From assembly GCA_030828385.1 (NCBI GenBank), contig JAURCS010000005.1, forward strand, positions 1 through 64,000: a stretch of DNA of 64,000 bases. The letters are read 5' to 3'. Numbering within the stretch: position 1 is the stretch's first letter; the number at the start of each line of letters is the position of its first letter. Shown here one piece after another: positions 30,204 to 40,469 of the stretch. The notes beneath the pieces were generated by a model that saw only the letters and a list, made by a program, of their open reading frames with translations, had not been told where the DNA came from and ran no database searches. The position numbers and the translations under genes were made by a program. Source of the stretch: Gammaproteobacteria bacterium (lineage in GTDB: Bacteria > Pseudomonadota > Gammaproteobacteria > Pseudomonadales > Pseudohongiellaceae).

Positions 30204-30617
30204 ATGTTACAACCTAAGCGAACCAAATTTCGCAAAATGATGAAAGGCCGTAATCGTGGCCTTGCGCATCGTGGTAGCACTATTAGTTTTGGCGAATATG
30301 GTTTGAAGGCTATAGGCCGCGGTCGCCTTACTGCCCGACAGATCGAATCTGCTCGTCGTGCACTGACACGTCATGTAAAACGTGGCGGAAAAATCTGGAT
30401 TCGGGTTTTTCCAGATAAGCCGATTACCCAGAAGCCTCTTGAAGTTCGTCAGGGTAAAGGTAAGGGTAGTGTTGAATACTGGGTAGCCCAGATTCAGCCT
30501 GGAAGAGTATTGTTTGAAATTGAAGGTGTGACAGAAGAGTTGGCTGAAGAAGCATTTACTCTGGCTGCTGCAAAACTTCCGTTTGCAACAAAATTTGCTA
30601 AAAGGGTGGTGATGTAA
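30204..30617 (+). CDS. rplP: 50S ribosomal protein L16
   Basis: Contacts A-site tRNA and completes the 50S late in assembly. The 137-residue product begins [19 protein letters not shown] and has RKxG-type [18 protein letters not shown]. Its stop overlaps the rpmC start by one base. Confidence 0.97.
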   Translation: MLQPKRTKFRKMMKGRNRGLAHRGSTISFGEYGLKAIGRGRLTARQIESARRALTRHVKRGGKIWIRVFPDKPITQKPLEVRQGKGKGSVEYWVAQIQPGRVLFEIEGVTEELAEEAFTLAAAKLPFATKFAKRVVM

Positions 30618-30817
30618 TGGCTAATTATGAAACCAGTGATCTGAGAGATAAATCGGCTGCAGAACTTAATGAAGTATTGCTTGAATTGCTTCGTGACCAG
30701 TTCAATTACCGTATGCAGAAATCTACTGGCCAGCTTGGTCAGACTCATCTGATGTCTGGCGTACGCAAGAATATTGCCAGAGTGAAAACTCTGATTAATG
30801 AAAAACGTGCCCAGTAA
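30617..30817 (+). CDS. rpmC: 50S ribosomal protein L29
   Basis: Small helical-hairpin protein at the tunnel exit. The 66-residue product has [23 protein letters not shown] and ends [11 protein letters not shown]. It is coupled to rplP through TAATG. Confidence 0.97.
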   Translation: MANYETSDLRDKSAAELNEVLLELLRDQFNYRMQKSTGQLGQTHLMSGVRKNIARVKTLINEKRAQ

Positions 30818-30856
30818 TTTTACTGGCCAATATATAAATAACAGGTTTTAAGAGAC

Positions 30857-31156
30857 ATGACAGAAGCCGTCGAAACTAGTAATGAAACAGCCGCTGCAGG
30901 TGCAACCAGTGCACGTACTGCCACAGGTAGAGTTGTCAGCAACAAAATGGATAAATCCATTACTGTGCTCGTGGAAAGACGTGTAAAGCACCCTGTGTAC
31001 AGCAAGTATGTAACCAAGTCTTCGAGGTTGCATGCCCATGACGAGTCTAATGAATGTCAGGAAGGCGATACTGTGACTATCAAGGAAGTTCGTCCGATAT
31101 CAAAAACCAAGACATGGTCTCTGGTTTCGGTTGATGAAAAGGCGACAATTGTCTAG
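30857..31156 (+). CDS. rpsQ: 30S ribosomal protein S17 with N-terminal extension
   Basis: Primary 16S rRNA-binding protein of the OB fold. The conserved part begins at about residue 21 ([19 protein letters not shown]) and contains [14 protein letters not shown] and [13 protein letters not shown]. The product is 99 residues against 84 in E. coli. The extra N-terminal residues form an Ala/Thr/Glu-rich tail without a known role. A later start is unlikely because no other start codon precedes the conserved part. A 144-bp gap with two short inverted repeats separates it from rplN. Confidence 0.96.
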   Translation: MTEAVETSNETAAAGATSARTATGRVVSNKMDKSITVLVERRVKHPVYSKYVTKSSRLHAHDESNECQEGDTVTIKEVRPISKTKTWSLVSVDEKATIV

Positions 31157-31300
31157 TTACTGTTTAGCTACACAGTAGACCAATGGTCAGCTAACTAATT
31201 GGTAGATAGAAAATAGATTAACAAGTGTTATTACAACGAATTTAGTTTAAAGGATAAGAGCGGCTTAAATATCAATGATATCAAGCCCGGAGAAGTAGAA

Positions 31301-31669
31301 ATGATTCAAGTTCAATCCTATTTGGATGTTGCAGACAACAGCGGCGCTAGAAAAGTGATGTGCATCAAGGTGCTTGGTGGATCACATCGTCGTTATGCCA
31401 GGATTGGTGATGTAATCAAGGTTACTGTCAAGGAAGCTATTCCACGTGGCAAGGTAAAAAAAGGGCAGGTACTGAGTGCTCTTGTGGTTCGAACCAAAAG
31501 TGGTGTGCGTCGTCAGGACGGTTCGCTGATCAAGTTCGATGACAATGCCGCAATCCTGCTAAACACCCAAGATGCTCCCATCGGTACTCGTGTCTTTGGA
31601 CCGGTTACCAGGGAACTGCGAAATGAAAAATTCATGAGAATTATTTCTCTGGCACCCGAAGTACTTTAG
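31301..31669 (+). CDS. rplN: 50S ribosomal protein L14
   Basis: Forms intersubunit bridges B5 and B8 and binds RsfS. The 122-residue product starts [19 protein letters not shown] and ends [11 protein letters not shown]. It is the first gene of the spc operon in E. coli. The 144-bp gap before it is consistent with a separate promoter, but I could not identify a convincing one. Confidence 0.98.
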   Translation: MIQVQSYLDVADNSGARKVMCIKVLGGSHRRYARIGDVIKVTVKEAIPRGKVKKGQVLSALVVRTKSGVRRQDGSLIKFDDNAAILLNTQDAPIGTRVFGPVTRELRNEKFMRIISLAPEVL

Positions 31670-31707
31670 TCGTTCGGCAACCAGATTAAGAGATAGAGAT
31701 TGCAACA

Positions 31708-32022
31708 ATGCAGAAACTGAAACGTGATGATGAAGTAATTGTGATTGCCGGAAAAGACAAAGGCAAGCGCGGTAAAGTTACCCGTGTTATGGATAATGGC
31801 CGCCTGATTGTCTCTGGTATCAACATGGTTAAACGCCATACCAAACCTAATCCTAATCTGGGAAAGCAGGGTGGTATTGTTGAGAAAGAAGCAGCTATTC
31901 AGATTTCCAATGTCGCGATATTTAATTCGAAGACTGAGAAGGCTGATCGTGTCGGTATTCGAGTCGACGAAAATGGCGAAAAGGTCAGAGTATTTAAATC
32001 TGACAGTTCGGCCATCGACTAG
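31708..32022 (+). CDS. rplX: 50S ribosomal protein L24
   Basis: Assembly initiator of the 50S subunit with a KOW motif ([21 protein letters not shown]). At 104 residues it is the normal length. It ends FKSDSSAID. Confidence 0.97.
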   Translation: MQKLKRDDEVIVIAGKDKGKRGKVTRVMDNGRLIVSGINMVKRHTKPNPNLGKQGGIVEKEAAIQISNVAIFNSKTEKADRVGIRVDENGEKVRVFKSDSSAID

Positions 32023-32074
32023 TATAGAGTCTAATATTTAACAAAGATTAATTCAGACAGGTTAGAAAAAGATC

Positions 32075-32632
32075 ATGGCTCGTTTAAGAGACGTTTACAA
32101 AAATGAAGTGGTTAAGGAACTGCAAAAACAGTTCTCCTACGAAAACCCAATGCAAGTGCCAAAAATCACTAAAGTAGTGATCAATATGGGTAGTGGTGAA
32201 TTTGGCGACAAGAAGGTTTTGGAAAATGCCTTGAGTGACATGGCGAAGATCAGTGGTCAGAAACCTGTTGTGAATCTGGCTCGTAAATCTGTTGCTGGCT
32301 TCAAGGTCCGTGAAGGCTGGCCAGTTGGTTGTAAAGTAACTTTGCGTGGCGAGCGCATGTATGAGTTCCTGGATCGACTGGTGTCTATTGCGATTCCTCG
32401 TATTCGTGACTTCAGGGGACTTAGTGCCAAATCATTCGATGGCCGCGGAAATTATGCAATGGGCGTTACCGAGCAGATCATTTTCCCGGAAATAGAGTAC
32501 GACAAGATTGACACGCTGCGTGGTATGGATATCACTATCACCACTACAGCTAAAAACAATGAAGAAGGCAGAGCCTTGCTACGGGCAATGAATTTTCCGT
32601 TGAGAGAAACTGCTCAGGCTGCAAGCGCCTGA
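32075..32632 (+). CDS. rplE: 50S ribosomal protein L5
   Basis: Binds 5S rRNA in the central protuberance. The 185-residue product has [35 protein letters not shown] and the C-terminal [12 protein letters not shown]. It is slightly longer than the E. coli protein because of a short Ala-rich tail. The ribosome site is GGTTAGAAAAAG, which is weak. Confidence 0.97.
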   Translation: MARLRDVYKNEVVKELQKQFSYENPMQVPKITKVVINMGSGEFGDKKVLENALSDMAKISGQKPVVNLARKSVAGFKVREGWPVGCKVTLRGERMYEFLDRLVSIAIPRIRDFRGLSAKSFDGRGNYAMGVTEQIIFPEIEYDKIDTLRGMDITITTTAKNNEEGRALLRAMNFPLRETAQAASA

Positions 32633-32670
32633 TCTTCAGAACAGATATTGGTTTAAAGAGAACATAAGTT

Positions 32671-32976
32671 ATGGCTAAGACCTCAATGATTGTAAGGGAA
32701 CATAAGCGCACCAAGATGGTTGCGAAGTTCGCTGAAAAACGTGCTGCGCTGAAAGCTGTGCTGAAAAGCCAGACAGCGTCTGACGAGGAAAAATGGGAAG
32801 CGCAGGTTAAGTTGCAGAAGCTACCCAGGGATGCAAGTCCTACCCGTCAGCGTAATCGTTGTCAGGTAACTGGTCGACCACATGGCGTATACCGTAAATT
32901 CGGTTTATGCCGAAACAAATTACGCGAGCATGCCATGAAAGGTGATGTTCCTGGTCTGACCAAGGCCAGTTGGTAA
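32671..32976 (+). CDS. rpsN: 30S ribosomal protein S14
   Basis: Completes the 30S head. The 101-residue product is the long, zinc-free form: the CxxC pairs of the short type are absent and the core reads [25 protein letters not shown]. It ends GLTKASW. Confidence 0.97.
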   Translation: MAKTSMIVREHKRTKMVAKFAEKRAALKAVLKSQTASDEEKWEAQVKLQKLPRDASPTRQRNRCQVTGRPHGVYRKFGLCRNKLREHAMKGDVPGLTKASW

Positions 32977-33020
32977 CAACGAAGCAGGCAGTCAAAGAGA
33001 CAAGAGGCAATAGACAAAAT

Positions 33021-33416
33021 ATGAGCATGTCAGACCCAATAGCAGATTTATTGACACGAATCAGGAATGCCCAGATGGCTGGTCTTCCGGATGTGTCCTG
33101 CCCGTCTTCGAAGATTAAACAGTCTATTCTTGATGTACTTAAACAGGAAGGCTATATCAATGGTTACTCGATCAATGATGATCTGGTCAAACCACAACTT
33201 ACCATCGAGCTGAAATACTTTAATGGTAAACCGGTTATTGAATCTTTGCATCGAGGCAGCCGTCCGGGTTTGCGTCATTATGCAGGCAAAGATGGTATTC
33301 CAGAAGTGCAGGCCGGTCTGGGTATTAGTGTGGTTTCAACCAATAAGGGTGTGATGACTGATAAAGCAGCTCGTGGCGCCGGAATTGGTGGTGAAATACT
33401 CTGTACCGTTTTTTAA
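33021..33416 (+). CDS. rpsH: 30S ribosomal protein S8
   Basis: Central-domain 16S rRNA binder and, in E. coli, repressor of the spc operon. The ATG at 33021 gives 131 residues starting [18 protein letters not shown], matching the family. An earlier in-frame ATG at 32970 overlaps rpsN and adds unmatched residues. The C-terminus [17 protein letters not shown] is typical. Confidence 0.96.
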   Translation: MSMSDPIADLLTRIRNAQMAGLPDVSCPSSKIKQSILDVLKQEGYINGYSINDDLVKPQLTIELKYFNGKPVIESLHRGSRPGLRHYAGKDGIPEVQAGLGISVVSTNKGVMTDKAARGAGIGGEILCTVF

Positions 33417-33450
33417 TTTATAAAAATATTAAGTTTAAAAGAGCAGCAAT

Positions 33451-33984
33451 ATGTCCAGAATAGCAAACAGCCCAGTCGAACTGCCTAGCGGTGTCGAGGT
33501 AAATATAGCCAACGGTCTTGTTTCAGTGAAAGGAAGCAATGGTTCCATGAATCTGCAGCTTCATGATCTGGTCGATATCGTTAATGAAGATAATCAGCTC
33601 AAGCTGTCAGCAAAAAAAGAAAGCAAAGAAGCTGTAGCCATGACTGGTACCTTCCGCTCTCTGGTAAACAACATGGTTGTGGGTGTAAGTGAAGGTTTTG
33701 AGAAAAAGCTTCAATTGATTGGTGTTGGTTACAGAGCCAAGGCCGAAGGCAAAAACGTCAATCTGGTTGTGGGTTACTCACATCCCATTGACTATAAGTT
33801 GCCAGAAGGAATTACTGCGGACACTCCAACGCAAACAGAAATTGTAATTAAAGGCGCTGATAAACAGCAGGTTGGCCAGGTCGCTGCTGAAATAAGAAAG
33901 TTCAGACCACCTGAGCCATATAAAGGCAAGGGAATTCGCTACGCTGACGAACATGTATTCAGAAAAGAAGCGAAGAAGAAGTAA
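33451..33984 (+). CDS. rplF: 50S ribosomal protein L6
   Basis: Near the sarcin-ricin loop and factor-binding site. The 177-residue product has two repeated domains, with [22 protein letters not shown] and the signature [14 protein letters not shown]. It ends in a lysine-rich EAKKK tail. The ribosome site is weak. Confidence 0.97.
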   Translation: MSRIANSPVELPSGVEVNIANGLVSVKGSNGSMNLQLHDLVDIVNEDNQLKLSAKKESKEAVAMTGTFRSLVNNMVVGVSEGFEKKLQLIGVGYRAKAEGKNVNLVVGYSHPIDYKLPEGITADTPTQTEIVIKGADKQQVGQVAAEIRKFRPPEPYKGKGIRYADEHVFRKEAKKK

Positions 33985-34055
33985 AAGTTAGGCATTTGAA
34001 GATTTAAGTAAAAGTTAAAGTAAGACATCAGATAACAGGAATAAGAGATAACACT

Positions 34056-34391
34056 ATGAACGAGAAGAAACAATCTCGTCTGAGGCGCGCAAAAAGGTCG
34101 CGTGCAAAGATCAGCGAACTGCGCGTTAACCGCCTTTGCATCTACAGAAGCCCAAGGCATATCTATGCCCAGGTGATTTCTCCAGACCATCAGGTGCTGG
34201 CTACAGCTACATCTCTTGGTGAAAAGAAAACTGGTAATGTCGAGTCTGCAATTCAGGTGGGTAAGGCTATTGCTGAAAAAGCGAAAGCGGCAGGCGTAAC
34301 TTCAGTTGCTTTTGATCGAAGTGGTTATCAGTACCATGGGCGCGTAAAAGCACTTGCTGATGCAGCGCGTGAAAATGGATTGGAATTCTAG
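34056..34391 (+). CDS. rplR: 50S ribosomal protein L18
   Basis: 5S rRNA-binding protein, 111 residues, slightly shorter than in E. coli because of a compact N-terminus ([19 protein letters not shown]). It has [16 protein letters not shown] and ends in [20 protein letters not shown]. rpsE follows 17 bp later. Confidence 0.97.
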   Translation: MNEKKQSRLRRAKRSRAKISELRVNRLCIYRSPRHIYAQVISPDHQVLATATSLGEKKTGNVESAIQVGKAIAEKAKAAGVTSVAFDRSGYQYHGRVKALADAARENGLEF

Positions 34392-34408
34392 GAAAACGGT
34401 TTATAGAA

Positions 34409-34918
34409 ATGGCATATAAGAACGAACAAAACAAAAACGAAGAAGGCATGCAGGAAAAGCTGATTCAGGTAAACCGAGTAGCCAAGGTGGTGAAAGGTGG
34501 ACGGATCTTTGGTTTTACCGCTCTTACCGCAGTTGGTGATGGTAATGGCCGTGTCGGTTTTGGCCGTGGTAAAGCCCGTGAAGTTCCTTTGGCTATACAA
34601 AAAGCCATGGAAGCCGCACGTCGTAATATGATCAGCGTAAAACTTGATGGTGATACCTTGCAGTATCCAATTAAGGCCAGACATGGTGCTTCCAAAATTT
34701 ATATGCAGCCAGCATCCGAAGGTACAGGTGTTATCGCTGGTGGTGCCATGCGTGCCATTCTTGAATTAGCCGGTGTTCATAACGTACTGGCCAAATGTTA
34801 TGGCTCAACCAACCCTGTGAATGTTGTTCGCGCAACGTTTAAAGGCTTGCAGCAGATGCGCGCTCCTGAAGAAGTAGCGGCAAAACGCGGTAAGACGATT
34901 GAAGAGATTATTGGTTAA
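34409..34918 (+). CDS. rpsE: 30S ribosomal protein S5
   Basis: Fidelity and mRNA-entry protein. The 169-residue product has the dsRNA-binding N-domain ([19 protein letters not shown]) with the spectinomycin-loop lysine region intact, and the C-domain [20 protein letters not shown] lysine/asparagine-rich N-terminus precedes the conserved part. Confidence 0.97.
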   Translation: MAYKNEQNKNEEGMQEKLIQVNRVAKVVKGGRIFGFTALTAVGDGNGRVGFGRGKAREVPLAIQKAMEAARRNMISVKLDGDTLQYPIKARHGASKIYMQPASEGTGVIAGGAMRAILELAGVHNVLAKCYGSTNPVNVVRATFKGLQQMRAPEEVAAKRGKTIEEIIG

Positions 34919-34997
34919 TCCATTCTTGAGTAACTGCAGCTTACAGAATATTTAGTAATTACAGAAAACAGAACACGAAGAAAGTAGAGTAGAAAAC

Positions 34998-35177
34998 ATG
35001 GCTAACAAAACAGTTAAAGTCACACTGATGAAAAGCCCGATTGGCGCTTTGAAAAAACATAAAGCTTGCCTGACCGGACTTGGTCTCAGACGTATTCGTC
35101 AAGCCGTGGAAGTTGAAGATACACCAGCAGTGCGTGGCATGATCAATAAAGTCATCCACCTGGTAGAAGTGGCTTAA
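34998..35177 (+). CDS. rpmD: 50S ribosomal protein L30
   Basis: A short gene of 59 codons between rpsE and rplO. The product begins [20 protein letters not shown], continues [18 protein letters not shown] and ends [11 protein letters not shown], the complete L30 fold. L30 is a non-essential 50S protein near the 5S rRNA. Its position in the spc operon is the conserved one. Confidence 0.97.
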   Translation: MANKTVKVTLMKSPIGALKKHKACLTGLGLRRIRQAVEVEDTPAVRGMINKVIHLVEVA

Positions 35178-35240
35178 GGTCAAATAAGATCAGCAAGACC
35201 ATTTATTAATTACTGAAATTAATTAGAAAGAATAGAAAAT

Positions 35241-35744
35241 ATGACAATCATGCGATTAAACACATTGGCCCCGGTTCCTGGTTCAGTCCAGGAAAAGAAA
35301 CGTGTTGGCAGAGGTATAGGTAGCGGGTTTGGTAAAACTGCCGGTCGTGGCCATAAAGGTCAAAAATCACGCTCAGGTGGCGGTGTACGCCCAGGTTTTG
35401 AAGGTGGACAGATGCCTTTGCAAAAGCGTGTACCAAAATACGGTTTCTTTTCACGTATTGGTAACGTTACTGAAGAAGTACGTACTTCCGAGCTGAACAA
35501 GGTTGAAGGTGGTGTGATAAACCTGGAGACCCTTGAAAAAGCCAATATTATTAATCGCAACACAAAGTTTGTGAAAATTATGCTGTCTGGTGACGTGACT
35601 ACTGCCGTTACTGTTGAAGGGCTGGGTGTTTCAAAAGGCGCTAAGGCCGCTATTGAAGCAGCTGGTGGCAAGGTAATTGAGGCTGAAGTGAAAGCACCAG
35701 CCAAGAAAACCAAAAAGCAGCCTGCTACTAAAGCAGACGCGTAA
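35241..35744 (+). CDS. rplO: 50S ribosomal protein L15 with basic C-terminal tail
   Basis: Late-assembly 50S protein. The conserved Gly-rich part reads [19 protein letters not shown] and the fold ends near VIEAEVKA. The product then has an added [14 protein letters not shown] tail, making it 167 residues against 144 in E. coli. The usual family start MRLNTL corresponds to the ATG at 35250. The ATG at 35241 is kept because the weak AGAAAG upstream suits it better. Confidence 0.95.
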   Translation: MTIMRLNTLAPVPGSVQEKKRVGRGIGSGFGKTAGRGHKGQKSRSGGGVRPGFEGGQMPLQKRVPKYGFFSRIGNVTEEVRTSELNKVEGGVINLETLEKANIINRNTKFVKIMLSGDVTTAVTVEGLGVSKGAKAAIEAAGGKVIEAEVKAPAKKTKKQPATKADA

Positions 35745-35780
35745 AACCAATTTAACGAGTTATCGGGATAATACATAGAA

Positions 35781-37091
35781 ATGGCAACACCAGGAATGAG
35801 ACCGGGCAAGGCTGACGGGCTGGCAGAATTAAAAGCCAGACTCGCCTTTGTGCTGTTTGCGATTGTTGTATATCGCATCGGTACTCATATTCCTGTTCCT
35901 GGTATTAACCCGGATCAACTACAGGCATTGTTCAATCAGAATCAGGGCACTTTTCTTGGTCTGTTTAACATGTTTTCTGGTGGTGCTATCGAGCGCATGA
36001 GTATTTTTGCCCTCGGTATCATGCCATATATTACTGCTTCTATTATTATGCAGTTGCTGACTGCTACAACGCCGCAACTGGAACAGCTGAAGAAAGAAGG
36101 CGAGTCAGGCCGCCGAAAAATCAGTCAATATACCCGCTACGGGGCTTTGTTTTTTGCTTCCATTCAGGCGGTAGCTATTACGACAGGTCTGTTATCGCAG
36201 TTGGCTTTTAACGCCAATTTCAGTTTTTACTTTACGGCTTTTGTTTCTCTGGTAACTGGTGCCATGTTCCTGATGTGGCTGGGTGAACAGATTACTGAAA
36301 GGGGAGTTGGAAACGGTATCTCCCTGCTGATTTTTGCCGGTATTGTCGCAGGATTGCCAGCAGCTATAGGCCAGTCTCTGGAACAAGCTGCCGAAGGGCA
36401 GATCCAGCCGATAGCACTGTTTGTTGTTGCTGTTATAGCAGCAGCCGTGATTGGGTGTGTTGTCTTTGTTGAAAGAGCGCAGCGCAGAATTACTGTGAAC
36501 TATGCGCCTCGTCAACAGGGACGCAAGATGTATCAGGGACAATCAAGTCATTTGCCACTAAAGGTTAATATGGCGGGTGTTATTCCAGCTATTTTTGCCA
36601 GTAGCTTTTTGCTGTTCCCTGCGTCATTGGGACAATGGTTTGGTCAGAACGAAGGTATGCAGTGGATGGCAGATCTGGCGTTGATTCTTGGTCCCGGACA
36701 GCCCTTGTATATTCTGGTATTTGCTACTCTCATTGTTGCATTTTGTTTTTTCTATACATCGCTGGTTTTTAACCCGAAAGAAATTGCAGATAACCTGAGA
36801 AAGTCCGGCGCTTTTATTCCCGGTATTCGTCCAGGTGAACATACTGCCACCTATGTGGACAGTGTAATGACGCGCTTGACTATGTTTGGTGCGGTTTACA
36901 TTACGATGATTTGTTTACTGCCGCAGTTTCTGCAGGTAGCTGCCAACGTACCTTTCCAGTTAGGCGGTACTTCACTGCTGATTGTTGTGGTGGTTTGTAT
37001 GGATTTTATGTCTCAGGTTCAGTCACATCTGATGTCACATCAATATGAATCACTGATGAAGAAATCAAACATTGGTTCTTTCAAGCGATAG
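35781..37091 (+). CDS. secY: Preprotein translocase subunit SecY
   Basis: Channel-forming subunit of the Sec translocon, 436 residues with ten membrane helices. It has [16 protein letters not shown] at the plug-side entrance, [15 protein letters not shown] in the second helix, and a C-terminal [16 protein letters not shown] tail. It closes the spc block before rpmJ. Confidence 0.98.
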   Translation: MATPGMRPGKADGLAELKARLAFVLFAIVVYRIGTHIPVPGINPDQLQALFNQNQGTFLGLFNMFSGGAIERMSIFALGIMPYITASIIMQLLTATTPQLEQLKKEGESGRRKISQYTRYGALFFASIQAVAITTGLLSQLAFNANFSFYFTAFVSLVTGAMFLMWLGEQITERGVGNGISLLIFAGIVAGLPAAIGQSLEQAAEGQIQPIALFVVAVIAAAVIGCVVFVERAQRRITVNYAPRQQGRKMYQGQSSHLPLKVNMAGVIPAIFASSFLLFPASLGQWFGQNEGMQWMADLALILGPGQPLYILVFATLIVAFCFFYTSLVFNPKEIADNLRKSGAFIPGIRPGEHTATYVDSVMTRLTMFGAVYITMICLLPQFLQVAANVPFQLGGTSLLIVVVVCMDFMSQVQSHLMSHQYESLMKKSNIGSFKR

Positions 37092-37141
37092 TGAAGAACA
37101 ACGTACTGTGAAGATACAGTAAGAGTATTTGGAGAATAGTA

Positions 37142-37255
37142 ATGAAAGTAAGAGCATCGGTTAAAAAAGTATGCCGTAACTGCAAAGTCATCAAGCGTGG
37201 CGGTGTTGTGCGTGTAATTTGCAAGGAGCCCCGTCACAAACAGCGACAGGGTTGA
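37142..37255 (+). CDS. rpmJ: 50S ribosomal protein L36
   Basis: A 37-residue protein of the zinc-binding form: C11, C14, C27 and H32 are present ([18 protein letters not shown]). It begins [10 protein letters not shown] and ends HKQRQG. It follows secY by 50 bp with a GGAG ribosome site and is followed by a terminator. Confidence 0.97.
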   Translation: MKVRASVKKVCRNCKVIKRGGVVRVICKEPRHKQRQG

Positions 37256-37267
37256 TTTTTAAAGGGT

Positions 37268-37294
37268 CAGGCGATAAGCTATCGCGCCTTTTTC
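37268..37294 (+). terminator. Intrinsic terminator after rpmJ
   Basis: AGGCGATA pairs with TATCGCGCCT (two-base bulge) around AGC and is followed by TTTTT. It separates the spc and alpha operons, which in E. coli are also only partly insulated. Confidence 0.75.
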
Positions 37295-37415
37295 CCTGGT
37301 ATCGAATAGAACAGAAAGATTTCAGTAACTAACCAGCTGAAATGTATAAATTTTTTTAATAAGACAATATTCAGTTTATAAAGAAACTGATTAATAAAAT
37401 CGTTGGAGTTTACAT

Positions 37416-37772
37416 ATGGCCCGTATTGCCGGAGTCAACATACCAGACAACAAGCATATCGTAATATCACTGCGTTATGTTTACGGGATTGGTCCTACCA
37501 AAGCACAGTCACTTTGTGATGTGACCGGTATTGTACCGACTACCAAGGTCAGTGATCTGAGTGAAGAGCAGTTGGACTCTATTCGTAACGAAGTCAATAA
37601 AATGACGGTTGAAGGAGATCTGCGTCGTGAAATCTCCATGAATATCAAACGTCTGATGGACCTGGGTTCCTATCGTGGTATTCGTCATCGTCGCAGCCTG
37701 CCTGTTAATGGCCAGCGTACCAAGACCAATGCCAGAACTCGTAAAGGTCCACGTAAACCAATTCGCAAGTAA
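37416..37772 (+). CDS. rpsM: 30S ribosomal protein S13
   Basis: 30S head protein contacting P-site tRNA and bridge B1. The 118-residue product begins [19 protein letters not shown] and has [19 protein letters not shown] near the end. TTGGAG is the ribosome site. The 160-bp gap upstream holds the rpmJ terminator and an AT-rich stretch with TATAAA that may contain the alpha-operon promoter. Confidence 0.97.
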   Translation: MARIAGVNIPDNKHIVISLRYVYGIGPTKAQSLCDVTGIVPTTKVSDLSEEQLDSIRNEVNKMTVEGDLRREISMNIKRLMDLGSYRGIRHRRSLPVNGQRTKTNARTRKGPRKPIRK

Positions 37773-37819
37773 TTCAGTACTAATCTAGATATAAGTTTTT
37801 TATATAGGAAGAAGAGTTA

Positions 37820-38209
37820 ATGGCTAAACCCGGATCAGGTCGCAAGAAAGCAAAAGTAGCCGTCAATGATGGCGTTGCTCATATTCATGCGTCTTTCAAT
37901 AACACCATTATTACTATTACTGACCGTCAGGGTAACGCGTTGACCTGGGCTACTTCTGGAGGCTCCGGATTCCGTGGTTCAAGAAAAAGTACTCCGTTTG
38001 CTGCCCAGGTAGCTGCTGAGCGCGCTGGTAAAGCCGCTGTTGAGCTCTACAGCCTGAAAAACATTGATGTCAGGGTGAATGGTCCCGGTCCTGGTCGTGA
38101 ATCTGCAGTCAGGGCACTTAACTCATGTGGCCTGAAAGTAAGCAATATCACCGATGTAACGCCTATTCCTCATAACGGATGCCGGCCTCCAAAACGTCGC
38201 AGAGTATAA
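37820..38209 (+). CDS. rpsK: 30S ribosomal protein S11
   Basis: Platform protein near the E-site codon. The 129-residue product has [19 protein letters not shown] and ends [12 protein letters not shown], with the usual asparagine-glycine pair. Confidence 0.97.
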   Translation: MAKPGSGRKKAKVAVNDGVAHIHASFNNTIITITDRQGNALTWATSGGSGFRGSRKSTPFAAQVAAERAGKAAVELYSLKNIDVRVNGPGPGRESAVRALNSCGLKVSNITDVTPIPHNGCRPPKRRRV

Positions 38210-38297
38210 GAAGAGTTTAGGAATAGTATAAAAAGAGTAGCAAGAATAGTTTAAATAGCTGAAAGCTAAACAGTAAAAGATAATCGGAATAAAGAGT

Positions 38298-38918
38298 ATG
38301 GCACGATATATTGGCCCCAAATGTAAATTATCCAGACGTGAAGGTACCGACCTCTTCCTGAAGAGTGGTGCACGTTCTCTGGGTGATAAATGTAATCTGG
38401 AAACCGTACCTGGTCAGCACGGCAATCGTCGTTCGCGTCTGTCTGACTATGGTGTACAGCTGCGTGAAAAGCAGAAAGTTCGCCGTATGTATGGTGTGCT
38501 CGAAAAGCAATTCAGCAATTACTACAAAGAGGCGGCACGTCTCAAAGGTGCAACTGGTGAAAACCTGCTGCAACTTCTGGAATCAAGACTTGATAACGTG
38601 GTTTACCGTATCGGTTTTGGTGCTACTCGTGCAGAAGCCAGACAGCTGGTCTCCCATAAAGCAATTCAGGTAAATGGACAGACAGTTAATATTGCGTCTT
38701 TTCAGGTTTCCGAGGGAGATGTCATCACGGTACGTGAGAAAGCCAAAAACCAGATGCGTATTAAATCTGCACTCGATCAGGCTGCATCTCGCACGCAAGT
38801 CGAATGGATTGATGTAAACGTCGACAGGTTGGAAGGTGTTTTCAAAAGCAAGCCGGAACGCAGCGAGCTGTCTTCCGAAATCAATGAAAGCTTGATCGTT
38901 GAGCTTTACTCGAAATAA
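38298..38918 (+). CDS. rpsD: 30S ribosomal protein S4
   Basis: Initiates 30S assembly, forms the mRNA entrance and in E. coli represses the alpha operon. The 206-residue product has [19 protein letters not shown] and the S4 RNA-binding fold [20 protein letters not shown] plus [13 protein letters not shown]. The N-terminal zinc knuckle is not present as four cysteines. Confidence 0.97.
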   Translation: MARYIGPKCKLSRREGTDLFLKSGARSLGDKCNLETVPGQHGNRRSRLSDYGVQLREKQKVRRMYGVLEKQFSNYYKEAARLKGATGENLLQLLESRLDNVVYRIGFGATRAEARQLVSHKAIQVNGQTVNIASFQVSEGDVITVREKAKNQMRIKSALDQAASRTQVEWIDVNVDRLEGVFKSKPERSELSSEINESLIVELYSK

Positions 38919-38951
38919 AGTTAAGTCATTACCAGGCCTAAGAGGAATTCC

Positions 38952-39950
38952 ATGCAAATTTCGTTAGCTGACTTTCTGACACCTCAAGTTATTCAGGTAG
39001 AAGAATTTGATAAGTGTCATTCAAAAGTAGTACTGGAGCCACTGGAAAGGGGCTTTGGACATACACTGGGCAATGCCTTGCGCAGAATCCTGCTGTCTTC
39101 CATGCCGGGTTGTGCTGTTGAAGAAGTAGAAATCGACGGTGTCGTTCATGAATACAGCACCATTGAAGGTGTGCAGGAAGATGTTATTGAAATCATTCTG
39201 AACCTGAAAGGTCTTGCAGTAATTCTTGAAGGCAAGGACGAAGTTGTTCTGAACCTGAACAAGAGTGGTAAAGGTCCGGTCACTGCAGGGGATATCACTC
39301 TGGAGCAGGATGTTGAAATTATCAATCCTGAGCACCTGATCTGTAACCTGAATGAAAATGGTTCTATCAATATGCACATCAAGATCGGGGTAGGCCGGGG
39401 TTATGCGCCTGTTGATACTCGTCTGGATGATGATGAAGAAACCCGTTCTGTTGGCAAGCTCATGCTGGATGCTTCTTACACACCAGTGAACAGAGTGACT
39501 TACACAGTAGAAAACGCACGTGTTGAACAGCGTACTGACCTGGACAAGCTGATTCTTGAGCTGGAAACCAATGGCACTATTGATCCGGAAGAAGCCATTC
39601 GTCAGGCCGCTACTATTCTTCAGCATCAGTTGAATGTGTTTGTAGATCTGAAAAATGATTCCGTTAAAGAACCAGAACAGCAGGAAGACAAGATTGATCC
39701 TATTCTGTTGCGTCCGGTTGATGATCTGGAACTTACAGTTCGTTCTGCGAACTGTCTGAAAGCAGAAAATATTTATTACATTGGTGATTTGATTCAGCGA
39801 ACCGAAGTGGAACTGCTGAAGACTCCTAACCTGGGTAAAAAATCACTGACAGAAATTAAAGATGTACTGGCTTCTAAAGGATTATCCCTTGGTCTGCGTC
39901 TTGAAAACTGGCCGCCTTCTTCTTTGAAGGGTGGCGAACGAGCAGCTTAA
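38952..39950 (+). CDS. rpoA: DNA-directed RNA polymerase subunit alpha
   Basis: Assembles RNA polymerase and contacts activators and UP elements. The 332-residue product has the dimerising N-domain ([19 protein letters not shown]) and the C-domain [20 protein letters not shown], in which the UP-element-binding Arg, Asn, Cys and Lys are preserved, then [16 protein letters not shown]. It is 34 bp after rpsD and 28 bp before rplQ. Confidence 0.98.
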   Translation: MQISLADFLTPQVIQVEEFDKCHSKVVLEPLERGFGHTLGNALRRILLSSMPGCAVEEVEIDGVVHEYSTIEGVQEDVIEIILNLKGLAVILEGKDEVVLNLNKSGKGPVTAGDITLEQDVEIINPEHLICNLNENGSINMHIKIGVGRGYAPVDTRLDDDEETRSVGKLMLDASYTPVNRVTYTVENARVEQRTDLDKLILELETNGTIDPEEAIRQAATILQHQLNVFVDLKNDSVKEPEQQEDKIDPILLRPVDDLELTVRSANCLKAENIYYIGDLIQRTEVELLKTPNLGKKSLTEIKDVLASKGLSLGLRLENWPPSSLKGGERAA

Positions 39951-39977
39951 TAAAAGAATTTATCAGGAATATTTGTC

Positions 39978-40373
39978 ATGCGTCATCGACATAGTGGTCG
40001 TCAGCTCAACAGGAACAGTAGTCATCGTAAAGCGATGTTTCGCAACATGACCAACTCCCTTGTTGAACATGAAATCATCAAAACAACTCTGGCAAAGGCC
40101 AAGGAGCTTCGTGGCTTTGCCGAGCCGCTGATTACCCTGGCTAAAAGCGATAGCGTTGCTAACCGGAGGCTGGCTTTTGACCGCGTTCGCGACAAGGCAA
40201 CAGTAGGTAAATTATTTACTGAGCTTGGACCCCGCTATGTTGAACGTCCAGGTGGCTATGTGCGCATCATTAAATGCGGTTTACGCACTGGTGACAAGGC
40301 GCCAATGGCGTATGTTGAATTAATCGACAGGCCTGAAGAGGATTTCGATTATGGTGATGCTGAAGAATCCTGA
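39978..40373 (+). CDS. rplQ: 50S ribosomal protein L17
   Basis: Exit-tunnel-side 50S protein, 131 residues, beginning [20 protein letters not shown] and containing [21 protein letters not shown] short acidic tail [12 protein letters not shown] follows. It is the last gene of the alpha operon and is followed by a strong terminator. Confidence 0.97.
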   Translation: MRHRHSGRQLNRNSSHRKAMFRNMTNSLVEHEIIKTTLAKAKELRGFAEPLITLAKSDSVANRRLAFDRVRDKATVGKLFTELGPRYVERPGGYVRIIKCGLRTGDKAPMAYVELIDRPEEDFDYGDAEES

Positions 40374-40390
40374 TAACTAAAAAGATTCAG

Positions 40391-40420
40391 TAAAAAAAGC
40401 CGTTATTTCGGCTTTTTTTA
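40391..40420 (+). terminator. Intrinsic terminator of the alpha operon
   Basis: AAAAAAAGCCG (40392-40402) pairs with CGGCTTTTTTT (40409-40419) around TTATTT. It lies 18 bp after rplQ and ends the ribosomal superoperon. Confidence 0.92.
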
Positions 40421-40469
40421 TTTCCGATATTTCATAATTGATGCTGAGAAAATTTAGCGAGAGTAAATC

